This document shows positions 31,899 to 40,103 of a stretch of 48,494 nucleotides of DNA, piece by piece. Source of the DNA: Spartobacteria bacterium. Lineage in GTDB: Bacteria; Verrucomicrobiota; Verrucomicrobiia; Chthoniobacterales; UBA10450. Every line of letters begins with the position of its first letter. The first letter of the stretch is position 1. The notes beneath the pieces are model-generated. The model was not told the origin of the DNA. It saw only the letters and a program-made list of their open reading frames with translations, and did no database searches. A program made the position numbers and the translations under genes. The DNA is taken from NCBI GenBank assembly GCA_003169695.1, contig PNAS01000057.1, positions 1 to 48,494 on the forward strand, in the 5' to 3' direction.

Positions 31899-34379
31899 CT
31901 ACACGGCGAGCAAACGAGACCGCGACTGTTGGGACACGAGCAGGGGCGGAAATTCCACCGCGGCGGGCGAAGTCGTGCTTCCGATAAAATGGGCCGCCGC
32001 TTCTTGTAACGAGCGCCATCGATCCCACTCCATCGTCGGTGCGCCGACGATATGCCGGAGAAGGCTGCGCCATTCCATGAGCCCGCGCTCGATATCGCCG
32101 GAGCGGAGCGATTCGTTCGTCATTCGGTAACGAGTCGATGGACTGGCGACCAATTCGCGGATGACTTCCGACGCACCGGAGCCGTAATGAGCGGGCACTC
32201 CCATTTCCAGGTAGCCAGGATGATCGGCGCGACCATAAATCCGCTGGCAGAGAATACCGAGCCGGCCTCCAAGCGGCGCATCTTCTCCGGCAAAACGAGG
32301 ACCCGCCCGTATGTTCGCCAGATCGAACACGAGCTCGTCGATCGGATAAGTTTCATCTTCGAGCGCAGCAGCGACGGCCAGGCCTTCGCCGGCCTGGAAG
32401 AAGGAAAAAAGAGTGCCGCGCCGAGTCGGCGTTCCGTCTTCAATGACAAGACCAAGTTGTCGCCACGCGTAGGCAGGCGAGTTCGTGATGACCGCGGCGA
32501 GATCGTGCTCCAATTCGGAGCAAGCGCGACAAACCATCGGGATGGCTTCGCGTTCTGGCGGTTTGAACAGCGCGCAGCCGCGCGAATCAACGACTGAGGC
32601 TATTTGCACTGCGGAAAAATCAATGCGCGCGTAGATCGTGTCGCCGCGGGTTACAATCTCGGCGATTCCCCCACCGGCGATTTCGGGAATCAAGGGAATG
32701 ACCCACTTGTCGAAGAGCTCTTTCGTCAGAGATTGTCGCTGCGGTCTGTGACCGCCGGATTCGTCGGAACTAGATACAATTCGGCGGTCACAGATCGCTA
32801 CTACAGAAGACAGCTTTTTTCTCAGCCATTTCACCGGCGCAATGGCGCCATTGGCCACAACGGTCGCGAGCGGAATCTCGCGGCCGTAAATTCCTTTGTC
32901 GCGCAGCTTGCAGAGATTGCCGAAGCCGCAGCCATCAAGCATGCGCGGCAGAGTCAACGCGCGGACCCAGGAGTCATTTTCGCGAACGAATAACCGGCCT
33001 AACGAGACATTTTCCGGCGACGACGACTTCGCCTCCCACTCACTCGCAGAGTTGAGCATTTCGATGATGGGCCGCCGGACGAAGCGGGCCCGCTCGGCAT
33101 CGACCCAAAGGCCACATGGCTTTTCACCCGTAAAAAGGGAATGCTCGGAACCGGTCGGAACTTGTTGCGTGCTGTAGAGCGAGCGACTCAACTCGACCGC
33201 GGCGGCAAAAGGCTGTTCGCCGCGATCAGCTGCGGCCTGCATGACGCAGATGAGACTCGGCCAATCCACCTGCGTTGCGCGTTTCAATTGCCGCGCGCGA
33301 GCATCGCCGAGCCGCGGAATGTCCGGCAGCATGAGAACGTACCCGATTTCATCCAGCCCGCGGCGGCCGGCGCGGCCAAACATCTGCAAAAGCTCATCAG
33401 GCTGCACGTGCCGCTCGAAATTTCCTGCCATGTAACGCGTGTCGGTGATGAGAACGGAGCGCATGGAGAAATTGATGCCGGCGGCGAGGCCCATCGTCGC
33501 GACGACAACATTCAACTGGCCGGCTTTCGCAAGAGGCTCGATCAGGCCGGCGCGAACGGCGTAGCTTAATCCGCTATGATGATAAGCCACGCGGCTGCGC
33601 AAAAGTTTCGACAACCGTTTGCCGGCGAGCATTTCCTGTTCCGGCGAAAGCGACAACGGATCGCGCAGCGAGATCGCTGAGGCGATGGCTTGCGCCATCT
33701 CTTCGCTGGCGTTGCGGCGTGGCGCGAAGACCAGTACCGGTGCCAGGTCCGCGCGAAGCGCTTTCCCGATCATGCGCGGCCAGAAACTTTTCGTCTGGAC
33801 GAATTGCGATTCGGGCATCACGCGCAAGTCTATTGCCTCCAGGGGAACGGGCCGCTCGTTGTGCGAGATGAGCACCGGGTCGCGGCCGATGCGCTGAAAC
33901 CACGCAACGACGTCCTGCGGATTTTGCACACTGCCGCTGAGAAGAAGCAGCTGGGTTTCTCGCGGCGCGAGAGCGAGGGCCAATTCGTAATGCACGCCGC
34001 GCACCGGGTCGGCGATCATTTGATACTCGTCGACGACGAGGAGCTTTGGACCGTCGCGCCGCAGAAAGCGGGCACGCTGCGTTTCCAAAGTCGCCACCAG
34101 AACCTTCCCACCGAGATTCAGCGCAAGATCGCCCGTGGCGATGCCCACATCCCAGCCGCGCGCGCGCCATTCCGCGAGCTTGTCATTCGCGAGAGCCCGC
34201 GTCGGCACGGTAAAAATCGCCTGCCCTTTGAGAGATGGGTAGAGCAACTCGAAGATGAAGGTCTTGCCCGAACCGGTCGGCGCTTGCACGACAACGTCCT
34301 TTCCATCGCGGAGCGCGCGGACTGCTTCCTGTTGCCAGAGATCAGGGACGACGAGATTTGTTTCGAGTCCTGGAGGCAT
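31899..34379 (-). CDS. Ski2-like DEAD/DEAH-box helicase with palindrome-derived insert
   Basis: The 826-residue superfamily-2 helicase has Walker A APTGSGKT (33-40), a Walker B/motif II DEYQ (117-120) in place of DEVH, motif III LLSGSVQNP, and motif VI FGRAGRRGLDEIGYVLM. FVPTRALANDKL-type motif Ia and MGLAAGINFSMRSVLI-type motif V are present. It resembles Ski2/Brr2-style helicases that unwind RNA or DNA 3' to 5'. Roughly residues 525-548 (IVSSSDESGGHRP region) come from a palindromic repeat at 32735-32801 inserted in frame. The C-terminal 250 residues are unassigned. It is divergent from the hybrid kinase gene. Confidence 0.88.
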   Translation of the reverse strand: MPPGLETNLVVPDLWQQEAVRALRDGKDVVVQAPTGSGKTFIFELLYPSLKGQAIFTVPTRALANDKLAEWRARGWDVGIATGDLALNLGGKVLVATLETQRARFLRRDGPKLLVVDEYQMIADPVRGVHYELALALAPRETQLLLLSGSVQNPQDVVAWFQRIGRDPVLISHNERPVPLEAIDLRVMPESQFVQTKSFWPRMIGKALRADLAPVLVFAPRRNASEEMAQAIASAISLRDPLSLSPEQEMLAGKRLSKLLRSRVAYHHSGLSYAVRAGLIEPLAKAGQLNVVVATMGLAAGINFSMRSVLITDTRYMAGNFERHVQPDELLQMFGRAGRRGLDEIGYVLMLPDIPRLGDARARQLKRATQVDWPSLICVMQAAADRGEQPFAAAVELSRSLYSTQQVPTGSEHSLFTGEKPCGLWVDAERARFVRRPIIEMLNSASEWEAKSSSPENVSLGRLFVRENDSWVRALTLPRMLDGCGFGNLCKLRDKGIYGREIPLATVVANGAIAPVKWLRKKLSSVVAICDRRIVSSSDESGGHRPQRQSLTKELFDKWVIPLIPEIAGGGIAEIVTRGDTIYARIDFSAVQIASVVDSRGCALFKPPEREAIPMVCRACSELEHDLAAVITNSPAYAWRQLGLVIEDGTPTRRGTLFSFFQAGEGLAVAAALEDETYPIDELVFDLANIRAGPRFAGEDAPLGGRLGILCQRIYGRADHPGYLEMGVPAHYGSGASEVIRELVASPSTRYRMTNESLRSGDIERGLMEWRSLLRHIVGAPTMEWDRWRSLQEAAAHFIGSTTSPAAVEFPPLLVSQQSRSRLLAV
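32735..32801. repeat. GTAG-type palindromic repeat inside the helicase gene
   Basis: GCGGTCTGTGACCGCCG (32741-32757) pairs with CGGCGGTCACAGATCGC (32782-32798) at 16 of 17 positions, and the right end continues CTACTAC. The core GGTCTGTGACCGCCG matches the repeat next to treY (12849-12872, GGTCTATGACCGCCGG). It lies inside the helicase reading frame without a stop. Confidence 0.8.
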
Positions 34380-34482
34380 CGGGCAAAGTTGATGGGATCG
34401 TCTCTCGCTTCAACCAAACAAGGTTCTTCTCGCACCTAAAATAATCGTGCCTTCCAAAGCCGTCCCGCTATCCTCGGCGCTA

Positions 34483-36963
34483 ATGAAGAAAAAGGCGGGC
34501 CGGAAAGCGCGAGCTGCCGCCCCGGCATCCGCGACCCGGCGTGCACGCATTGCCCGGACAACTTCACCGGCGCGCCGCCGCCACAGGCTGTTGGGCAAAC
34601 GAGAAAGCGATCCTTCCGCCACGATGATGGCGGCTGAGAAAACTGGCATGCCCGTCCTCATTCTCATGTCGAAAGACCGGGAGGAAGCCCTCGCCACGAA
34701 GACGCTCACGCGGGCGGACATTCGCATCGAAATCTGCAAGCGGCCTGATCGCCTCGGCAAGCACATCGGCGATCAGACGGGTGCCGTGCTGCTCACCGAA
34801 GAAGCGTTTGTGGGCGCGCAGATTTCACAGTTCCTAAAGACCCTGCGCACGCAACCGCCGTGGTCCGATCTGCCGCTGCTCGTTCTAACGAGCGGGAGCG
34901 AGGCGGATGAGGCGCACCATCGCATTCTGGATTTGTTCGGGCCGAACGCGAATGTGACGTTCCTCGCGCGCCCCCTGCGCGGCCTGACGCTGGTCAGCGC
35001 GGTGCAGGCGGCCTTACGCGCGCGCCGCCACCAGTTCGCCGTGCGCGATTTGATCGAAGAGCGCGAGACCGTTCTCGCCAGCATCAGCGACGCCTTCTCC
35101 GCGCTGGATCGTAAGTGGCGTTACACGCACGCGAACGACAAGGTCGCGGCCTTTGCCGGATTGCCGGCGAGCAAAATGATCGGGCGCGTAATCTGGGAAA
35201 TCTTCCCCGATGCCGTGGGCACTGAATTTTACGATCGCTGCCAGCACGTTATGAGGACGGGCGAGCCAAGCCACGGCGAGTTCTTCCATGCCCCGTGGGA
35301 CCGCTGGCTGGATGTTCGAATTTATCCGACGAAAGAAGGGATCGTTATTTTCCGGGGCGACATTACGGAACGGAAAAAACAGGAGGAATTGTCACAAGAG
35401 CGTGAGGCAAAACTAAAAGAGAGCCAGGACCGCCTTCGCCTCGCCACCGAAGCGGCCGACATTGGAACCTTCGATTTTTTTCCAAAGACTGGAGAGCTCC
35501 AACTATCCGATCGCAGCAAGGAATTGTTCGGGATTCCATCGGAAGCGAAAATGACTTACGAGACTTATCTCGCGGGGGTGCATCCGGGCGATCGCCACAT
35601 TGTCCGTGAGACGGTTCAGCGGGTGAGGCAGCCGGAAAGCTCCGGTCGCTTCGATATCGAATACCGCACGATTGGAATACAGGACGGCAAAGAACGATGG
35701 GTGGCCGAGCGCGGCCGCGCCGTCCTCGATTCGTCCGGCGAAGTGACGCGATTCATCGGGACGATGCTCGACATCACCGACTCAAAGAATGCCGAGATCC
35801 TTTTGCAGAGCGCGAAGAGTGAGGCGGAAGAAGCCAACCGGGCGAAGGACCAATTTCTCGCCATGCTCTCGCACGAACTGCGCACACCGCTTACTCCCGT
35901 GCTGATGACGATCGCGTCGCTGCGCCGCGATCCGAATCTCAACGATGACCTCCGCCGCGATCTCGAGTTGCTGCAACGCAACGTCGAGCTCGAGGCGCTC
36001 CTCATCGACGATCTCCTCGATCTCACCCGGATCGCGCACGGCAAACTGGAATTGCATAGCGATGCGGTGGATGTCCACGGCACGATCGATCACGCCCTGA
36101 GTATTTCCGCAGGCGATCTCTACGGGAAAAATATCACCGTGACGCGGCGATTCGAAGCGCGGGAACATCATTGCTGGGCCGATCCCGCGCGCTTGCAGCA
36201 GGTGTTTTGGAATCTGGTCAAGAACGCCGCGAAATTCACGCCAGAGGGAGGTCGCCTCGATCTGTCCACGAAGAACAACGATGCCCACCAGATCGTGATC
36301 GAGATCACCGACAACGGTATCGGGATCGATCCGGACTTGATACCGAAAATCTTCGACGCTTTCGAGCAGGGAGGGCGCCTCGTCACGAGCAAGTATGGCG
36401 GGCTCGGACTGGGACTCGCGGTCTCAAAGCGCGTGGTCGATCTCCATCACGGCGCCATTAGCGCGCGAAGCGCCGGTCACGGACGAGGCGCCACGTTTGT
36501 CGTGACCCTGAACGCGATGGAAACCTCGTTGCTGGAGGGTCCGGTCCTGTTTTTGGAAAGCGAAATGGCCGTGGCCCAACACTTCCAGATTCTCTTCGTC
36601 GAAGATCACAAGGACACCGCGCACGTTCTGGGCCGAATTTTGAAAAACGCCGGCTTCGACGTGAGTCATGCCGACAGCCTCGTCAAGGCGCGTGAGCTTG
36701 CGAAGAGCCGGCGCTTTGACCTTGTCATCAGCGACGTCGGTTTGCCGGACGGGAGCGGGCTCGATTTGATGCGCGGCCTGCGCGAGACGCAAGGTTTGAG
36801 CGGCATCGCGTTGAGCGGCTTCGGGACGGACGACGACGTGGCAGCGAGCACTTCCGCTGGGTTCGCGGAGCATTTGACCAAGCCGGTGGATTGGGAACGG
36901 CTCCGGAGCGCGATCGAACGTTTGACGCTTCCGAAGAAACCAGCCGCGCGTAGCGCGGCTTAG
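34483..36963 (+). CDS. Hybrid sensor histidine kinase with C-terminal receiver
   Basis: From ATG 34483 (826 residues; a GTG at 34447 would add 12) the order is: a basic Arg/Ala-rich tail; a receiver-like fold (about 55-170) reading GAVLLTEEAF where the phospho-Asp should be; a PAS domain (about 195-300); and a second PAS/PAC (about 315-435, IEYRTIG...FIGTMLDITDSK). The HisKA domain has the phospho-His in FLAMLSHELRTPLTPVLMTI and HATPase follows with DNGIGIDPDLIPKIFDAFEQ and GGLGLGLAVSKRVV. A C-terminal receiver (about 705-820) has Asp in LVISDVGLPDGSG and the Lys in LTKPVDW. No membrane segment is seen, so sensing is cytoplasmic. The last codons (AARSAA) and stop lie in a palindrome. Confidence 0.9.
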   Translation: MKKKAGRKARAAAPASATRRARIARTTSPARRRHRLLGKRESDPSATMMAAEKTGMPVLILMSKDREEALATKTLTRADIRIEICKRPDRLGKHIGDQTGAVLLTEEAFVGAQISQFLKTLRTQPPWSDLPLLVLTSGSEADEAHHRILDLFGPNANVTFLARPLRGLTLVSAVQAALRARRHQFAVRDLIEERETVLASISDAFSALDRKWRYTHANDKVAAFAGLPASKMIGRVIWEIFPDAVGTEFYDRCQHVMRTGEPSHGEFFHAPWDRWLDVRIYPTKEGIVIFRGDITERKKQEELSQEREAKLKESQDRLRLATEAADIGTFDFFPKTGELQLSDRSKELFGIPSEAKMTYETYLAGVHPGDRHIVRETVQRVRQPESSGRFDIEYRTIGIQDGKERWVAERGRAVLDSSGEVTRFIGTMLDITDSKNAEILLQSAKSEAEEANRAKDQFLAMLSHELRTPLTPVLMTIASLRRDPNLNDDLRRDLELLQRNVELEALLIDDLLDLTRIAHGKLELHSDAVDVHGTIDHALSISAGDLYGKNITVTRRFEAREHHCWADPARLQQVFWNLVKNAAKFTPEGGRLDLSTKNNDAHQIVIEITDNGIGIDPDLIPKIFDAFEQGGRLVTSKYGGLGLGLAVSKRVVDLHHGAISARSAGHGRGATFVVTLNAMETSLLEGPVLFLESEMAVAQHFQILFVEDHKDTAHVLGRILKNAGFDVSHADSLVKARELAKSRRFDLVISDVGLPDGSGLDLMRGLRETQGLSGIALSGFGTDDDVAASTSAGFAEHLTKPVDWERLRSAIERLTLPKKPAARSAA

Positions 36964-37046
36964 GGGGATCGAGCGCTCCGCTTTAGATGGCAAGAATGCC
37001 GGCAAAGCCGGGGATTACTGAACTTCGCGCGACGGAGCGCGCGATT
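36942..37046. repeat. Hairpins between the convergent kinase and cytochrome genes
   Basis: AGCCGCGC-GTA-GCGCGGCT (36942-36960) is a perfect 8-bp stem made from the last codons of the kinase gene. GATCGAGCGCTCCG (36967-36980) pairs with CGGAGCGCGCGATTC (37033-37046) around a 52-base loop. Together they fill the convergent gap and may terminate both transcripts, although no U-run follows. Confidence 0.55.
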
Positions 37047-37073
37047 CACCAACTGCACCTCTGCGCGGCTCAG

Positions 37074-38555
37074 TCAGCGATTGCTGCCTAACAACATCTG
37101 CTTGAAGGAGCCGCGCGCATCCGCGTGCACATCGGTCGCGGCCACCTGCGGCGGTGCGTGATATCCATGGCATGTGATGCATTCAGACACGACCTTCCCC
37201 TTCGGACTATGGCACGTCACACATTCCGCCTTGGCGGGCATAAGCACGTCCGATGTTTCGCGACTGACCAGCGCTCGATGGCACTTATTGCAATCCAGTT
37301 TTTCTTGCGTGATCGGATCCACTTGATGTTTCGCGTGATTGAATTTCGCCTGCGGCATCCATCGATCGACCAGAACCGGCTTCGTGATTACCGGGGCCGC
37401 GTTGACCACCGGTCTAACGTCATGACAGAAGGCGCAGCCCGCAAAGTTCGCGCGAACCTGAGCGGCCATTTGCCGCTGCGGTTTGTAAGGATCGGTCGCG
37501 AAAAACACCGCGTTCTCTAATTCCTCGCCGGTGCGAAATTGCTCCCGGAGTTGCTTGATTTGCTGCGCCACGAAGTGTTGGACGTCGCTGTCGCGTGTCT
37601 TCCCCTGTTTTAGCCGCGCGTAGTCTCCGTATTGCGCCGGCAGAGTGCGCAAAAATGTGCGCACAAGAGCGACGTCGCCATGTGGAACCTTCAGTTCCGG
37701 ATTTTTGACGTCGAACTGCAGGGCATGGCACGCCTGGCAGTTCGCCGTGAAACTGATTCGCTGATAGAAGCGCCCCTCGGGATCGGTCTTATGACAGTAG
37801 TTGCAATCGAGCTTCTGGCCCTTCACCGACGGAATGTCTGCCGCGAAATGGCGTTGATGGTTGAAACGGATCACGTCGGGATCGCGCGCTTTCTCGCGCA
37901 CGAGCTGAAATTCCGGATGGTCGCCGGCGAAGGAGGAAAACACCTGCGTGTAACCGCGCTGCGGTCGCGGCATTTCGAAGACCACCTGTTGCACCGGATG
38001 CGGCCGCAGATGAAACGCTGCCGCCGGAAGCTGCGTCCCTTTTTGCGCGGACGCTTCCATGATTTCGCGGTCGTTATGACAGGAAGCGCAATGCAGGTCC
38101 GCGACCTGTTTCATCCGTCCCGGTCCGAGGTGTTCCTGATGGCAGATTGAGCAGGAACGATTTTCGACCACGTTCGGTTCGTGCAGCGTGTGCTGCTTAT
38201 GACATTGCTCGCACTTGCGATCGATCGACGCGAAATCGATTCCGCGATAGAACCGGTCGTTCACGACGCTCTTAAATCTTGCCAGCGTGATGCGATCGCC
38301 GAGCGTGGCGGACTTGTCGTGACACTTCGCGCAATCCTGCGTTAACGCCGCGTGACTGCTCGAAATTTTTCCCGAGCTGAAAAACTCTTCGTTCCCACGT
38401 TTCTGAAAAAAGACGATGCCCGCGATGCCGCCGGCGATGGCGAGGAGGCTGGCGCACCAACGCGCCACGCGCCAAGGATGCTTTCTCTTGTAATAACCGA
38501 GATTGCCTTTGTAGCGATCGGCGATCTGTTTTTGGGTGCGTCCGGGCGTAGCCAT
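37074..38555 (-). CDS. Decahaem c-type cytochrome
   Basis: The 493-residue protein has a membrane anchor near residues 33-51 and a large periplasmic part holding exactly ten CxxCH haem sites: CAKCH, CEQCH, CSICH, CASCH, CNYCH, CQACH, CAFCH, CNKCH, CVTCH and CITCH. Scattered extra histidines (HTLHEP, FNHQRHF, FNHAKH, HAPP) could be distal ligands, giving bis-His haems. This is the class of multihaem cytochromes that ferry electrons between membrane quinol oxidases and periplasmic or outer-membrane acceptors. It is the distal gene of a leftward unit after the cytochrome b-like gene (9-bp gap) and the CNB-ferredoxin gene, so the three should form one electron-transfer path. Confidence 0.9.
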   Translation of the reverse strand: MATPGRTQKQIADRYKGNLGYYKRKHPWRVARWCASLLAIAGGIAGIVFFQKRGNEEFFSSGKISSSHAALTQDCAKCHDKSATLGDRITLARFKSVVNDRFYRGIDFASIDRKCEQCHKQHTLHEPNVVENRSCSICHQEHLGPGRMKQVADLHCASCHNDREIMEASAQKGTQLPAAAFHLRPHPVQQVVFEMPRPQRGYTQVFSSFAGDHPEFQLVREKARDPDVIRFNHQRHFAADIPSVKGQKLDCNYCHKTDPEGRFYQRISFTANCQACHALQFDVKNPELKVPHGDVALVRTFLRTLPAQYGDYARLKQGKTRDSDVQHFVAQQIKQLREQFRTGEELENAVFFATDPYKPQRQMAAQVRANFAGCAFCHDVRPVVNAAPVITKPVLVDRWMPQAKFNHAKHQVDPITQEKLDCNKCHRALVSRETSDVLMPAKAECVTCHSPKGKVVSECITCHGYHAPPQVAATDVHADARGSFKQMLLGSNR

Positions 38556-38564
38556 GATCGGCGC

Positions 38565-40031
38565 TCAATAATAAAAAAGAGTCACGTAGGCGTGCCAGAT
38601 CGTGAGCATCAGCAGCAAAAACGAAAACGGCACGTGGATGAAAAGCCAGCCGTGGAGCCAATGTTGGAGACGCGTTTGTAGATCGAGCATGCGCCGCTCG
38701 TCGCACCAGGCCTGGATTTCTTCGACACGACTGCGGTAGGTTTCCGCCACACTCAGTTTGACGAATCGGAATGTGTCACCCGAGAAGCGCGCGTTGCCCA
38801 GGCGGTATTTCTCGCCGCGTCTCGTCTGGAGGTAGGGGAGAATCTGGCGATCGATGAATTCGACCAGCACTGCCTCCGATGCTGGGTCGGGTAGGGGCGC
38901 AGGTTTCACCGGCGCGGCTGCGGGTTTCGCGGCCGTGGGTTTTGCAACAACCGGAGCCGCCGGTTTTGCGGCGGCCGGAGCGGATGGTCGTGTGTCCGCT
39001 GACTCGGCGGGTCTTGACGCAAGCGTCGGGAGCACAGGCGAAGTCGTTGCTAAGTTTCCCGGAGCAGCAGCCACCGGCACACTGACTGGAACAGTCGGAG
39101 GGTCCGGCGCAAGTTCGTCGCCAGCCGGAACCGACGCGCGCGGAACGGGAGGGCCTGGCGGGTCGCTTTGCACTCGTGCCGTCGCAGTGCCGATCGTTTC
39201 GGCAGGTTTCGCCGACACTGGTGGTGCCGCGGCATTGGCCGCGGAAGGGATCGCCGGTTCGGGAGAAACCTCCACGGCTTTTGCAATTGGAGCTGTGGTT
39301 GTCGTCGCCGCAGCGGCCGCAACGGGCTCCGCGGTCACGGTGGAGCCGGTCGCTGATTTCGCGCGAGCGACCGGAGTGCTTAGCTCGCCCTTCGTCGAAG
39401 CCATCACCGCAGAACCCGACGTCATTGCCTTGACGGGACTAGGTGCGGGCGCGCCCGCATCCGGCTTCTTCGGCGGAGCAGGCTTGAACGAGTCGCGCAT
39501 TTTCTCCGCGGCGACGCAAAGCTGGGCACGGATATGCGGGATCTGTTCGAAAACCGTCTCGGCCGGCAGCCGCTCCTTCATCAAACGCGGCATGAGATGC
39601 TGGAGCACGAGCCCGTAGATCCCGCTCACCATCACGAGAGCATAAATGGCGATGAGAAGCGTGGTCATCGGTCCGCCCAATCGAAAACCGCTGTGTAAAA
39701 TAATGAGCGGGATCGTGAGGAGCGTGAGCCAGATGTGAGCGCGCAACCACCGTTGCACGGTCCCCACTCGCCAAAGCGGGATTTTTTTCCGGAGACTCAG
39801 GAGCGCGGCGAAAACAAAAATTCCCAGCGAGATCGCGCCGAAGGCCAATCCGAGCGGAGTGCCGCCCACGGTGTGATGCTCGGTCGGAGTTTGGATCAGC
39901 GACTGCGGCAAGCGAATCCCCGCCGGCATCCGATGTGGATGAAAATTACCGACGTAGAGAAGACAGGCGGCGATCGTCGCAAGACAAACAAAAACAAACC
40001 AGGGAAAGTGCTTCCAGTTAGTGATCCGCAT
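38565..40031 (-). CDS. Membrane cytochrome b-like protein with a Pro/Ala linker
   Basis: The 488-residue protein has N-terminal membrane helices (about 11-28, 58-78, 96-116, 122-140) and a C-terminal one (463-486). His99 and His113 lie 14 apart in one helix, and His466 and His480 lie 14 apart in the last helix. Together they could hold two b-type haems, as in diheme cytochromes b. Between the helix sets, about residues 184-378 form a very long Pro/Ala/Val/Thr-rich linker with no predicted fold, followed by a globular piece (379-455). The linker is almost certainly cytoplasmic or periplasmic disorder and is unusual for this type. The gene lies between the CNB-ferredoxin (72-bp gap) and decahaem (9-bp gap) genes, so it is probably the quinol-reactive membrane subunit. 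Confidence 0.8.
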   Translation of the reverse strand: MRITNWKHFPWFVFVCLATIAACLLYVGNFHPHRMPAGIRLPQSLIQTPTEHHTVGGTPLGLAFGAISLGIFVFAALLSLRKKIPLWRVGTVQRWLRAHIWLTLLTIPLIILHSGFRLGGPMTTLLIAIYALVMVSGIYGLVLQHLMPRLMKERLPAETVFEQIPHIRAQLCVAAEKMRDSFKPAPPKKPDAGAPAPSPVKAMTSGSAVMASTKGELSTPVARAKSATGSTVTAEPVAAAAATTTTAPIAKAVEVSPEPAIPSAANAAAPPVSAKPAETIGTATARVQSDPPGPPVPRASVPAGDELAPDPPTVPVSVPVAAAPGNLATTSPVLPTLASRPAESADTRPSAPAAAKPAAPVVAKPTAAKPAAAPVKPAPLPDPASEAVLVEFIDRQILPYLQTRRGEKYRLGNARFSGDTFRFVKLSVAETYRSRVEEIQAWCDERRMLDLQTRLQHWLHGWLFIHVPFSFLLLMLTIWHAYVTLFYY

Positions 40032-40056
40032 GGAGAATTTAAGATTTCAGATCTCA

Positions 40057-40102
40057 GATTGCAGATTGAAACTCCATGGTAGCTAACGCTGAATCTGCAA
40101 TC
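40057..40102. repeat. Perfect 11-bp inverted repeat in the ferredoxin-cytochrome b gap
   Basis: GATTGCAGATT (40057-40067) and AATCTGCAATC (40092-40102) are exact inverted copies around a 24-base loop. They lie in an AT-rich stretch that also contains AGATTTCAGATCTCAGATT. It begins just after the ferredoxin gene stop (40104) in transcript order and may be an RNA-processing or terminator-like hairpin or a dispersed repeat. Confidence 0.55.
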
Positions 40103-40103
40103 A

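Noticed and set aside
38854..39618. A Gly/Ala-rich 254-codon + strand frame
   Set aside because: Antisense to the Pro/Ala linker of the cytochrome b gene; low complexity only.
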